Assembly (NCBI GenBank): GCA_040880025.1
Contig: JBBDJD010000011.1
Location: 1-64,000, forward strand
DNA length: 64,000 nt
Direction: 5' to 3'
From: RCIO01 sp040880025
GTDB lineage: Bacteria; Pseudomonadota; Alphaproteobacteria; Rhizobiales; Rhizobiaceae
The notes below the pieces were generated by a model. It did no database searches, was not told the origin of the DNA, and was given only the letters and a program-made list of their open reading frames with translations. The position numbers were made by a program, and so were the translations under genes. This document shows, piece after piece, positions 34,488 to 42,756 of this stretch (its first letter is position 1; every line of letters starts with the position of its first letter).

Positions 34488-35672
34488 TCAGGAACCGCGT
34501 TGCCGAGGGGCGTCCGGCCCGGCTTCCGATGTGGCGGGCCCGTTCTGCTCGGCGGTATGGACCGGCTCGCCCTCACGAACCAAATGGATGCCTTCAGTCA
34601 CCACCATCGCGCCCGGTTCGATCCCGGCGTCAACCAGGACGGTATCGGTGTTGCGCTGAATGATTCGGACGGGGACACGCCGGCCCATGCCGTTGTCGAT
34701 CGACCAGACATAGGCGCCGTCGGACCCCCACTGGATGGCGAGCGGATTGACGGCGACATGGACGTCGCCGGGGAAGCGCATGGTGACGCGGAACGACATG
34801 CCGGCGCGCAGCGTTTCATCGCGATTGCTGATCAGCGCCTGAATATGCAGGGTGCGGCTTTGCTCGTCGATGCGGTTGTCGACGGCGCTGACTTCGCCTT
34901 CAAACGATTCGCCTGGACGGGCTATCGACGTGGCCGAAACCGGCGCGCCGACCCTGATCAGCCCCGCGTACCGTTCCGGCACCCAGAAGTCGATAAGGAT
35001 GCGCGAGCGATCGTCGATGGTGGCGATTTCGGTCTGCGCGGTGACGTAGTTGCCCGCGGTGACGGGCAGGATGCCGACCGTCCCGCCGATCGGCGCGACA
35101 ATGGCGCGGCGGTCGAGGGCCAGTTGAGCGTCCCTCAGCCCCAGTTGCGCGTTTTGCAGGGCCAGTTCGGCATCGGTCTGCTGAACCGCTGTCACCGTGT
35201 TGGTCGAACGCAGGGCGACGACGCGCTCAAGCCGCGCTTCGGCATCCTCGAGCGCGATCCTGGCGCGGTCGACGGCTATCTCCTCGGTTTCGGAGTCGAG
35301 ACGCGCGATGACCTGTCCCGCTTCGACGCTCGATCCGGACGTTACGGCAACTTCCGTCAGCCGCCCTGCGGTGAAGGGCGTGACAACGACGGACTGGATG
35401 GCGCGGCCGGTGCCGATCGCGGCCAGTCGGTCGTTGATCGTCGCCGTGGTGACCGGTTCGGCAATGACGGCTTGCGGGGGAAAGCCGCCGCCGCGGCCCC
35501 GCCCGGCATCGTTGCCGGCGGTATCGGGCCGCGATGTCGCGGTGGCCACGGGTATCCAGTCCAGCCCATATCGGTTCAGCACGTCCCGGGCGCCGGGGAA
35601 AAACTGCGTCCAAAGCGCGGCCGCCACGACGAGCACCACCAGCGATATGATGAGTTGCTTCCAAAACGCCAT
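34488..35672 (-). CDS. RND efflux periplasmic adaptor (membrane fusion protein)
   Basis: The 394-residue protein has an N-terminal membrane anchor (WKQLIISLVVLVVAAALWTQFFPG). A barrel-sandwich lipoyl-type domain follows with VVVTPFTAGRLTEVAVTSGSSVEAGQVIARLDS, then an alpha-hairpin with coiled-coil heptads. After the hairpin comes the second lipoyl half, IVAPIGGTVGILPVTAGNYV. It links the RND pump to an outer-membrane channel. It is first in the operon; the pump follows after 16 bases. The 302-base gap upstream holds no obvious promoter consensus for this strand. Confidence 0.92.
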   Translation of the reverse strand: MAFWKQLIISLVVLVVAAALWTQFFPGARDVLNRYGLDWIPVATATSRPDTAGNDAGRGRGGGFPPQAVIAEPVTTATINDRLAAIGTGRAIQSVVVTPFTAGRLTEVAVTSGSSVEAGQVIARLDSETEEIAVDRARIALEDAEARLERVVALRSTNTVTAVQQTDAELALQNAQLGLRDAQLALDRRAIVAPIGGTVGILPVTAGNYVTAQTEIATIDDRSRILIDFWVPERYAGLIRVGAPVSATSIARPGESFEGEVSAVDNRIDEQSRTLHIQALISNRDETLRAGMSFRVTMRFPGDVHVAVNPLAIQWGSDGAYVWSIDNGMGRRVPVRIIQRNTDTVLVDAGIEPGAMVVTEGIHLVREGEPVHTAEQNGPATSEAGPDAPRQRGS

Positions 35673-35882
35673 TCACGTCTCCAGATGGCGTCGCTCGCGC
35701 CAATGCGCGGTACTTGCCGGCTGCCTCAGATACTCAACTTCTTACACGAATCCATCCGCCCACGCATGACGGCGCGGCTCGCGCCACCCTGCCAGTCAAC
35801 ATTGTTATGACAGTGAAATTAGGGCAAGGCAGCAAGGAAATCATTAAATGTTGGCAATATTGCGGGGCTCTGGACGGACGAG

Positions 35883-35978
35883 GTGTCGGAGGCCAGGGAA
35901 CGGATCATTCGTATTCACGAGGACAATGGCTGTCTGGTATTCAATCCCCGTCGCTACACGCTGGAGGAGGGGGAATGA
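35883..35978 (+). CDS. Possible small ORF coupled to the next gene
   Basis: A 31-codon frame from GTG 35883 ends in the TGA that overlaps the ATG of the next small ORF (ATGA at 35975-35978). The frame is open back to a TAG at 35824 with coding-like composition but no earlier ATG. The product has a basic and acidic helix (SEARERIIRIHEDNGCLVF) and ends LEEGE. I cannot identify it. The strong Shine-Dalgarno GGAGGAGGGG of the next gene lies within its end. Confidence 0.25.
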   Translation: MSEARERIIRIHEDNGCLVFNPRRYTLEEGE

Positions 35979-36136
35979 AGCGAACCGACCGTGCGCGGCT
36001 TGCCTTCAAGCGCGAGGCCGTCCCGAATTGCCTGCTCAGCCGCGGCGTGGTGATCGCCTGGGGCGATCCGGATTTCGATTTCGAGTCCGGCCGCTTCGGG
36101 CTGTTTTCGGCGATCGCGACGCGAGGCGCGGCCTGA
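35975..36136 (+). CDS. Small hypothetical protein
   Basis: This is a 53-residue frame with a near-perfect Shine-Dalgarno (GGAGGAGGGG) immediately before ATG 35975. The product begins basic (MKRTDRARLAFKREAVP) and ends with a more hydrophobic and acidic part. No family is recognised. It ends one base before the ATG of the oxidoreductase gene, which has no strong ribosome-binding site of its own, so the two may be translationally coupled. Confidence 0.5.
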   Translation: MKRTDRARLAFKREAVPNCLLSRGVVIAWGDPDFDFESGRFGLFSAIATRGAA

Positions 36137-36137
36137 C

Positions 36138-36734
36138 ATGAGAGTGCATGTCATTCACGCTCATCCGGTGGAAACAAGTTTCAACCGGTCACTGTTTCAC
36201 GTCGCCTGCGAGGCGCTCGAGGAAGCGGGGCACGAGGTCGACGCGCTCAACCTCTACCAGGAGAATTTCGACGCGGTGATGAGCCGCGCGGAGCGGCTGA
36301 ACTATCACGATGTGCCCAACAACATCACCGAACATCTCAGGCCTTATGTCGACCGGCTGCTGGCGGCCGAGGCCATCGTGTTCGTGCATCCGGTCTGGAA
36401 TTTCGGCTATCCGGCGATCCTCAAGGGATATATCGACCGGGTATTCCTGCCGGGTGTGTCGTTCGAGATGTCGAAGGGGGCCGACGGCGGCCGGCTGGTG
36501 CCGAAGCTGAAGAAAATCCGCAGGGCGGCGTTCATCACCACCTATGGCGGTACGCGCTGGCGCTCCATGATCATGGGCGACCCGCCGCGGTTGCTCGCGA
36601 AACGCTGGGCCTGGGCCACCTTCCGTCATGCGCCGCGGCCGAAATATCTCGCGCTGTACGACATGAACAACAACAGCGAGGCGCGGCTGAAGGCCTTCCA
36701 GGAGAAGGTGAGGGTGGAATTGTCGCGGTTCTGA
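36138..36734 (+). CDS. Flavodoxin-fold NAD(P)H dehydrogenase (quinone), KefF/MdaB-like
   Basis: The 198-residue protein has a flavodoxin-like fold. The phosphate-binding start is VHVIHAHPVETSFNRSLFHVACEAL. The flavin-contacting loop HPVWNFGYPAILKGYIDRVF near residue 79 and TTYGGTR near residue 135 complete the signature. It likely transfers two electrons from NAD(P)H to a quinone or similar acceptor, which may protect against reactive quinones. It is not adjacent to a Kef K+ channel gene. Confidence 0.86.
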   Translation: MRVHVIHAHPVETSFNRSLFHVACEALEEAGHEVDALNLYQENFDAVMSRAERLNYHDVPNNITEHLRPYVDRLLAAEAIVFVHPVWNFGYPAILKGYIDRVFLPGVSFEMSKGADGGRLVPKLKKIRRAAFITTYGGTRWRSMIMGDPPRLLAKRWAWATFRHAPRPKYLALYDMNNNSEARLKAFQEKVRVELSRF

Positions 36735-36836
36735 GCGGGTCGCGGCGGTGGCCGAGCTGGGCGACACGACCGGGCACGGAGCTGTCATTCCGCCGTTACT
36801 GAAAGGGGGCATAGGGGGCTTTTCTGTGAGCCTGAA

Positions 36837-37619
36837 ATGTCCGAACTCGATAAAATCCTGTCTGTGGCGGCGGAGCTGGCTGACGCCTCATCTTCGCACG
36901 CCAGCAATGCCTGGCGTGGCGATCTGGCCGTGACCTACAAGGCCGATGGCTCATCGTTGACCAAGGCCGACCTGTTCATCGAAGCAATGTGGCGGGAGCG
37001 GATACGGCGGGATTTCCCTTCACATGGAATACTCGGTGAGGAATATGGCTCCGATGCCGGGACAAGTGCCTATACTTGGGTTCTCGATCCGATAGACGGC
37101 ACGCGTCAGTTCGGGACTGGGCTGCTCAACTTCGCGTCTCTCATCAGCGTATGCAGGGAGGGTTTTCCGGTTCTGGGGATCATAGACCTGCCGGTGCTTG
37201 GCGTGCGGTATGTGGCCGCTCGGGGAAAGGGAACCATCTTCGATGGCCGCCTTGTCCGAAGCGGCGGGCAGCGAGATATCGAGGCCGCCAGGATCAGTCT
37301 GGCAAATCCCGACAGCTTCACCGGCGATACGGTTCCTGGTTACGAACGGCTGCGATCCTCGGGGCGGCTCAGGGTATTCGATGGCGGTGCGCCCGCCTAC
37401 GGCGCGCTGTCGCGCGGATTGATCGACATTTGCCTCAACGGGGATGATCTGGATGCGTATGACATCTGCGCCCTGTGCCCGGTCGTTGCGGAAGCGGGTG
37501 GCGTGATTTCAGACTGGAAGGGACAACCGCTGTCGCTCGCGTCGAGTGGTGCCGTTGCCGCAAGTGCCTCGCCCGAACTTCACTCCATTGTCTTGGACAT
37601 GTTGGCCCGGCAAGACTGA
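36837..37619 (+). CDS. Inositol monophosphatase family protein (HisN/CysQ-like)
   Basis: The 260-residue metal-dependent phosphatase has the conserved Glu-Glu in GEEYG (residues 67-71), DPIDGTRQF with D84 and D87, and the third metal Asp in DAYDICALCPVVAEAGG at residue 209. Related enzymes hydrolyse inositol phosphate, histidinol phosphate or 3'-phosphoadenosine phosphate; the exact substrate is not decided here. The region looks less GC-rich by eye than its neighbours. It follows the oxidoreductase by 102 bases without a clear promoter. Confidence 0.85.
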   Translation: MSELDKILSVAAELADASSSHASNAWRGDLAVTYKADGSSLTKADLFIEAMWRERIRRDFPSHGILGEEYGSDAGTSAYTWVLDPIDGTRQFGTGLLNFASLISVCREGFPVLGIIDLPVLGVRYVAARGKGTIFDGRLVRSGGQRDIEAARISLANPDSFTGDTVPGYERLRSSGRLRVFDGGAPAYGALSRGLIDICLNGDDLDAYDICALCPVVAEAGGVISDWKGQPLSLASSGAVAASASPELHSIVLDMLARQD

Positions 37620-37650
37620 ACGGCCGCCCCGTCTTCCCACCCTCGGCTCC

Positions 37651-37676
37651 CTCATCCCGAGCCTGTCGAAGGATGA
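37651..37676. repeat. Short intergenic hairpin repeat
   Basis: CTCATCCCGAGCCTGTCGAAGGATGA contains the short inverted arms TCATCC and GGATGA. This sequence (CATCC-GAGC-TGTCGAAGGATG) recurs between genes in many alphaproteobacterial genomes. It lies between the convergent phosphatase and dehydratase genes. Only one copy was noticed in this window. It has no T tract, so it is a weak terminator candidate. Confidence 0.45.
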
Positions 37677-37753
37677 CAATGGCTAGACCGGTAACGGGGT
37701 GTGGCGATGAGGAAGTGCGTGTTGCTCCCCTCGAGGAGGAGGGAAGCGGAAGG

Positions 37754-39556
37754 TCAGTGATTATCCCGCGGTATGCCCTTGGACTGCGCGATGCGCTGAT
37801 ATTTGACGGCGGGTTTCAGAACCATGCCCTCCGAAAGCTGGTCGACCATGCCGCGCTGGATTTCCTGCCAGGGCGTCTGGTGGTCCGGATACTGGAAGCC
37901 GCCATTGGCCTTGAGGGCGGCGCGGCGTTTCTCCAGTTCCTCATCCGATATCAGGATATTCGCCTCGCCCTTCTTCAGGTCGATGCGAACGCGGTCGCCG
38001 GTCTTCAGCAGGGCAAGCCCGCCGCCCACCGCCGCTTCCGGAGAAGCGTTGAGGATCGAGGGCGAGCCCGAGGTGCCCGACTGGCGGCCGTCGCCGATGC
38101 AGGCGAGGGAGTGAATGCCCTTTTTGATGAGGCTCGCCGGCGGTTGCATGTTCACGACTTCGGCCGCGCCTGGGTAGCCGATCGGGCCCGCGCCGCGCAT
38201 GAACAGGATCGAGTGCTCGTCCACGCCGAGATCGGGCTCCTCGATGCGGTGGTGGTAATCCTCCGTACCCTCGAAGACGACTGCGTTGCCCTCGAACGCT
38301 TCAGGGTCGTCGGGATTCGACAGATACCGGCCGCGGAACTCTTTCGAGATCACGCTGGTTTTCATGATGGCGCTGTCGAACAGATTGCCGTGCAGATTGA
38401 TGAAGCCGGCATCCTTGACCAGTGGGGCCGAAACCGGGCGGATGACCTTGTCGTCCATGTTCTGCACGTCGCGGCAGTTGTCGCCGATTGCCTTGCCGTT
38501 GACGGTCATCGCGCCGGGATGCGGCAGCATGTCGGCCTTCATCAGTTCGGACACAACCGCGGGCACCCCGCCGGCATGGTGATAATCCTCGCCAAGATAT
38601 TCGCCTGCCGGCTGGAGATTGACCAGCAGCGGCACCTTGTGGCCCAACTGCTGCCAGTCATCATTGGTGAGTTCCACGCCCAGATGGCGCGCGATCGCAT
38701 TGAGGTGAATCGGCGCGTTGGTCGAGCCGCCGATCGCGGAATTGACGACGATGGCGTTCTCGAACGCTTCGCGCGTCATGACGTCCGAAGGTTTCAGGTC
38801 CTCGTGAACCATTTCCACGATGCGCCGCCCGGTCTGGTAGGCCATCTGGCCGCGCTCGCGATAGGGCGCGGGAATCGCGGCGGAGCCGGGCAACTGCATG
38901 CCCAGCGCCTCGGCAAGGCTGTTCATCGTCGTCGCCGTACCCATCGTGTTGCAGTAGCCGGTCGACGGAGCGGCCGACGCCACGATGTCGGTGAAACCGT
39001 CAATGTCGATCTCGTCGGCGGCCAGCATCTCGCGGGCTTTCCACACGATCGTGCCGGAGCCGGTGCGCTCGCCGCGGAACCAGCCATTGAGCATCGGCCC
39101 GACCGACAAGGCGATCGCCGGAATGTTGACGGTCGCAGCACCCATGAGCAGCGCGGGCGTGGTCTTGTCGCAGCCGATGGTCAGCACCACGCCGTCAAGC
39201 GGATAGCCGTACAGAACCTCGACCAGCGACAGATATGCCAGATTGCGATCAAGCGAAGCGGTCGGCCGCTTGCCGGTTTCCTGGATCGGGTGGCATGGGA
39301 ACTCAAACACGAGGCCGCCGGCCGCCGTGATCCCGTCGCGCACACGTTTGGCAAGCTCCATATGGTGGCGGTTGCATGGGGCCAGGTCGGAACCGGTCTG
39401 CGCGATGCCGATGATCGGCTTGCCACCACGAAGTTCCTCGCGGGTAAGGCCGTAGTTGAGGTAGCGCTCCAGATAGAGCGCGCTCATGCCCGGATTGTCG
39501 GGATTGTCGAACCACTGTCGCGAGCGGAGATTGGGCTTGTCGCCGTTGCCTGCCAT
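37754..39556 (-). CDS. IlvD/Edd family sugar-acid dehydratase
   Basis: The 600-residue enzyme is an iron-sulfur dehydratase of the IlvD/Edd superfamily. The cluster cysteines are seen at C61 (LAPCNRHH), C129 (IGCDKTTPA) and C202 (GYCNTMGTA), and the metal-binding Lys at 131 follows the second. The N-terminus LRSRQWFDNPDNPGMSALYLERYLNYGLTREEL and the length of about 600 residues fit the L-arabonate/D-xylonate dehydratase branch, not the DHAD branch of valine synthesis. No pentose-pathway genes surround it, so the substrate is uncertain. Confidence 0.85.
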   Translation of the reverse strand: MAGNGDKPNLRSRQWFDNPDNPGMSALYLERYLNYGLTREELRGGKPIIGIAQTGSDLAPCNRHHMELAKRVRDGITAAGGLVFEFPCHPIQETGKRPTASLDRNLAYLSLVEVLYGYPLDGVVLTIGCDKTTPALLMGAATVNIPAIALSVGPMLNGWFRGERTGSGTIVWKAREMLAADEIDIDGFTDIVASAAPSTGYCNTMGTATTMNSLAEALGMQLPGSAAIPAPYRERGQMAYQTGRRIVEMVHEDLKPSDVMTREAFENAIVVNSAIGGSTNAPIHLNAIARHLGVELTNDDWQQLGHKVPLLVNLQPAGEYLGEDYHHAGGVPAVVSELMKADMLPHPGAMTVNGKAIGDNCRDVQNMDDKVIRPVSAPLVKDAGFINLHGNLFDSAIMKTSVISKEFRGRYLSNPDDPEAFEGNAVVFEGTEDYHHRIEEPDLGVDEHSILFMRGAGPIGYPGAAEVVNMQPPASLIKKGIHSLACIGDGRQSGTSGSPSILNASPEAAVGGGLALLKTGDRVRIDLKKGEANILISDEELEKRRAALKANGGFQYPDHQTPWQEIQRGMVDQLSEGMVLKPAVKYQRIAQSKGIPRDNH

Positions 39557-39700
39557 GGGAGCCTCTGGGTAGGAAAATGAACGTGCACTGTTAGCCCTTG
39601 AGGCTGGGCCAGTTCAATGCCGAAGCGCCACAATACGTCGCTGCACTGCAGCATTGGAAATTGAAGTAAGGTTTTGGTGAATCAGGACTGCAATGCCCGC

Positions 39701-40087
39701 CTAGCGCGTGCAGAGCCTGCGCGGGCCTTCATAGGGCTGATACGTGCAGTCGGAAACCCGGAACGAGCGATACGCGTCGGCACACGCGTCGATATTGCAT
39801 TGGGGTTCGGCAGGCTTGGCGCTGTCGCTCGCGGCCGTCGATAAGGACGATGTCCTGTTTTCTGTGTCGATTGCCTGCACCGGAGCGCTCGCGCTTTCCT
39901 CGCCGGTTTGCTCGGGCATATAGGTTTGCTGGTAAACGCGCACGTTCATGCGGTCATGGCCGCCTGCAAGGTCGGAGACCCAGATGAACGATCCGATCGA
40001 TATCGCGAGCACGACAATGAAGCCCACAACGACGGAGGCGTCCAAAGTCGGCTCGCTGCCCCCGAAGTCGTTCAACCGGTACGCCAT
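39701..40087 (-). CDS. BA14K-like single-pass membrane protein
   Basis: The 128-residue protein has one N-terminal membrane helix (VVVGFIVVLAISIGSFIWV). A Ser/Thr/Ala-rich linker follows, and the C-terminal block CNIDACADAYRSFRVSDCTY then ends in YEGPRRLC. The last block matches the BA14K signature, described in Brucella as an immunoreactive protein of unclear function; the extra Cys pairs suggest disulfides. The annotation as BA14K-like is by that motif only. It is divergent to glpR across 191 bases. Confidence 0.72.
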   Translation of the reverse strand: MAYRLNDFGGSEPTLDASVVVGFIVVLAISIGSFIWVSDLAGGHDRMNVRVYQQTYMPEQTGEESASAPVQAIDTENRTSSLSTAASDSAKPAEPQCNIDACADAYRSFRVSDCTYQPYEGPRRLCTR

Positions 40088-40278
40088 TGAGTGGAAACGC
40101 CCCGGAGGGGCAACGGTTCCAAATCCCGAACGCTGAAGCGTCGCCGTGCAACGCGCACGCGCTCGACATGGTCAGCTGATCGGGAGTTCGGCGACCGGAT
40201 GAGCGAATTCCTATGTTGTTTCGCAGTTCTGTGCTAGCGCATGCAAACCGAAACAAAGCGAACTCCGGAGACAAGATC

Positions 40279-41049
40279 GTGTATTTGCCGCCGCGACAAT
40301 CAGAGATCGTGGAGAGGGCCCGCCTCCACGGAAGGGTGATGGTCGAGGAATTGGCGCTCGAGTTCGACGTCACGCCGCAAACGGTGCGCAAGGATCTGAA
40401 CGACCTGTGCGAGAGGCGGATTCTGGCACGCGTTCACGGCGGCGCGGTGTTCCCTTCGTCCACGCACAACATGCTCTATGAACAGCGGCGCCAGATCGCG
40501 GCCGCGGAGAAGCGCGCCATCGGCGCGGCTGCTGCCGACCTAATCCCCGACGAGGCCTCTCTGTTCATCAATATCGGCACGACGACCGAGGCGGTCAGCG
40601 AAGCCCTGCTCAGCCGCAGCAAGCTGATGGTGATCACCAACAACATCAACGTGGCCAACAGAATGCGGCCGTTTCCGCAGTTCGAAGTCGTGATCGCAGG
40701 CGGCGTCGTGCGCACCTCGGATGGCGGCATCATCGGCGAGGCGGCGGTCGATTTCATTCGCCAGTTCAAGGTGGATTTCGCGGTCATCGGCACCTCGGCG
40801 ATCGACGAGGATGGCGCTCTGCTGGACTTCGACTTCCGGGAAGTGAAGGTCGCCCAGGCGATCATGGCCAATGCCCGGCATGTAATACTGGTTTCGGACC
40901 GGACCAAGTTCGAGCGCACCGCTCCGGTGCGCATCGGGCACCTGTCGCAGATCACCACCTTCGTTACGGATATTTGCGACCGTCCGGCAATTCGGCGTAT
41001 CTGCGCCGAGAACGATGTCGCCCTGGTTGAAACCGGCGCAAGCGTCTGA
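40279..41049 (+). CDS. glpR: DeoR/GlpR-family regulator of glycerol utilisation
   Basis: The protein is 256 residues from GTG 40279, preferred over ATG 40213 because GGAG lies 9 bases before it and the length then fits GlpR. It has an N-terminal helix-turn-helix LPPRQSEIVERARLHGRVMVEELALEFDVTPQTVRKDLNDL, then the family tag ILARVHGGAVFPS and INIGTTTEAVSEAL of the sugar-isomerase-like ligand domain. The ligand is probably glycerol 3-phosphate. It precedes glpD in the same direction with a 166-base gap that contains near-repeats likely to be its binding sites. Confidence 0.93.
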   Translation: MYLPPRQSEIVERARLHGRVMVEELALEFDVTPQTVRKDLNDLCERRILARVHGGAVFPSSTHNMLYEQRRQIAAAEKRAIGAAAADLIPDEASLFINIGTTTEAVSEALLSRSKLMVITNNINVANRMRPFPQFEVVIAGGVVRTSDGGIIGEAAVDFIRQFKVDFAVIGTSAIDEDGALLDFDFREVKVAQAIMANARHVILVSDRTKFERTAPVRIGHLSQITTFVTDICDRPAIRRICAENDVALVETGASV

Positions 41050-41112
41050 ATCAAAAGTGATTTATTGTGCGGCGGGCCGCGATTTCCGTGACGGAACTCT
41101 GCGCGCGCATCG

Positions 41113-41158
41113 CTTTCGTTAACTTTCATTTGACATTCGTTTTGGCGTTTTTTAGGCT
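41113..41158 (+). promoter_or_regulatory. glpD promoter overlapping direct near-repeats
   Basis: A -35 TTGACA (41130-41135) and a possible -10 TAGGCT (41153-41158) are 17 bases apart. Three octamer near-repeats, CTTTCGTT (41113-41120), CTTTCATT (41123-41130) and CATTCGTT (41134-41141), lie about one helical turn apart across the -35. Such spaced direct repeats suit the DeoR-family regulator encoded upstream. Both elements are inferred from sequence. Confidence 0.6.
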
Positions 41159-41163
41159 GATAT

Positions 41164-41203
41164 CGTTTTCGCGAATAACCAAAAATGCTGCAATGCGAAA
41201 ACG
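41164..41203 (+). promoter_or_regulatory. Perfect 9-bp inverted repeat just before the glpD ribosome-binding site
   Basis: CGTTTTCGC at 41164-41172 and GCGAAAACG at 41195-41203 are exact complements separated by 22 bases. They lie at the predicted start of the transcript and directly before the GGGAGG used by glpD. They could form an operator half-site pair for GlpR, or a leader hairpin next to the Shine-Dalgarno. The sequence cannot tell which. Confidence 0.6.
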
Positions 41204-41215
41204 GGGAGGTTACTT

Positions 41216-42748
41216 TTGTCCGAGGCGGAGCCCTACGACATATTTGTCATAGGTGGCGGTATCAACGGCTGCGGAATTGCCCGTGACGCTGCCGGCCGCG
41301 GATATTCAGTTCTCGTGGCGGAGATGAACGACCTCGGCTCGGGCACGTCTTCCGGTTCCACCAAGCTTATACATGGCGGGCTCCGCTATCTCGAACAGTA
41401 CGATTTCGGGCTCGTGCGCGAAGCACTCCAGGAGCGCGAGGTGCTGTGGGCGATGGCCCCGCACATTATCTGGCCGCTCAGGCTGGTGCTGCCGCATCAT
41501 CGCGGGCTGCGCCCTGCCTGGCTGCTGCGGCTGGGGCTGTTCCTCTATGATCATATCGGCGGACGCCGGCGCTTGCCGGCCACCCGCGTTCTGGATCTCA
41601 GAACCGATCCCGCAGGCGTTCCGCTCAAGCCGGACTTCGTCAAGGCGTTCGAGTTTTCAGACTGCTGGGTCAACGATGCGCGGCTGGTGGTTCTCAATGC
41701 CCGCGCCGCGGCCGATCTGGGCGCGGGCATTCGCACACGCTCACGTGTCATCCGGGCCGAACGCGGCGCCGATCTGTGGACCGTCACGATGGAGGACGCG
41801 AAGTCCCGCAAGCAGACGACTGTCACGGCCAGGCTTCTGGTGAATTCGTCCGGGCCCTGGGTCGATATGGTGCTGGCGGGCGCGGTCGGGCAGAACGATG
41901 CCGACAACATCCGCCTGGTCCAGGGCAGCCACATCGTCATCAAGCGCAAATTCGAACATGATCGAGCCTACTTCTTTCAAAACAGCGACGGGCGGATATT
42001 CTTCGCCATTCCCTACGAGGAAGACTTTACGCTGATCGGCACCACGGACCGCGATTTCGAGGGCGATCCCGCCGACGCTCACATCAGCGACGAGGAGACA
42101 GCCTATCTCTGCGATGGCGCGAGCAACTATTTCCGAGAGCCGGTGACGCGCGACGACATTGTTTGGACCTATTCCGGCGTGCGCCCGCTTTTCGACGACG
42201 GCGCCTCGAAGGCGCAGGAAGCAACCCGCGACTACGTGCTGCGGACCGACACGGGCGCCGGCAAGGCGCCGATGGTCAACATTTTCGGCGGCAAGATCAC
42301 AACCTACCGCAAGCTCGCGGAGGAGGTGGTCGGCAAGATCGGCACTCTTGTCGGCCACGGCAAGCCGGCCTGGACTTCGGGCACCGCTCTGCCGGGGGGC
42401 GACTTTCCTGCAAACGGGTTCGACGCGCAGGTAAAGTCGCTCGTCTCGGACCACCCCTTTCTCGAACAAAGGCATGCGCGCCGGCTGGTCCGGCTCTACG
42501 GCACGCGGGCCCGCGCAATTCTCGGCAACGCGACCAGGGCCGAGGCGCTCGGTCGGCATTTCGGGGCCGATCTGTATGAAGCCGAGGTCACCTATCTCGT
42601 CCGCCATGAATGGGCGGTGTCGGCGGAGGACGTCTTGTGGCGGCGCACGAAGCGCGGCCTTGTCGTTTCAAAGGAAGAGGCCGAAGCGCTGGATGCGTTT
42701 ATGAATGATTACACCGAGACCCTGCACCACGATCAGGCGGCAGAGTAG
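41216..42748 (+). CDS. glpD: Glycerol-3-phosphate dehydrogenase
   Basis: The 510-residue flavoprotein oxidises glycerol 3-phosphate to dihydroxyacetone phosphate and passes electrons to the quinone pool at the inner membrane. The start is TTG 41216 with GGGGAGG eight to nine bases before it. The FAD fold reads IFVIGGGINGCGIARDAAGRG. LIHGGLRYLEQYDFGLVREALQER, VRPLFDDG and the C-terminal LVRHEWAVSAEDVLWRRTKRGL are family signatures. It is the first structural gene of the glycerol operon, followed by the transporter after 8 bases. Confidence 0.97.
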   Translation: MSEAEPYDIFVIGGGINGCGIARDAAGRGYSVLVAEMNDLGSGTSSGSTKLIHGGLRYLEQYDFGLVREALQEREVLWAMAPHIIWPLRLVLPHHRGLRPAWLLRLGLFLYDHIGGRRRLPATRVLDLRTDPAGVPLKPDFVKAFEFSDCWVNDARLVVLNARAAADLGAGIRTRSRVIRAERGADLWTVTMEDAKSRKQTTVTARLLVNSSGPWVDMVLAGAVGQNDADNIRLVQGSHIVIKRKFEHDRAYFFQNSDGRIFFAIPYEEDFTLIGTTDRDFEGDPADAHISDEETAYLCDGASNYFREPVTRDDIVWTYSGVRPLFDDGASKAQEATRDYVLRTDTGAGKAPMVNIFGGKITTYRKLAEEVVGKIGTLVGHGKPAWTSGTALPGGDFPANGFDAQVKSLVSDHPFLEQRHARRLVRLYGTRARAILGNATRAEALGRHFGADLYEAEVTYLVRHEWAVSAEDVLWRRTKRGLVVSKEEAEALDAFMNDYTETLHHDQAAE

Positions 42749-42756
42749 GAGCGGCG

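Noticed and set aside
35848..36141. A 97-codon plus-strand frame beginning ATGTTGGC
   Set aside because: Its product is Arg/Ala/Gly-rich, without a ribosome-binding site; the coupled frames in the other phases look more protein-like.
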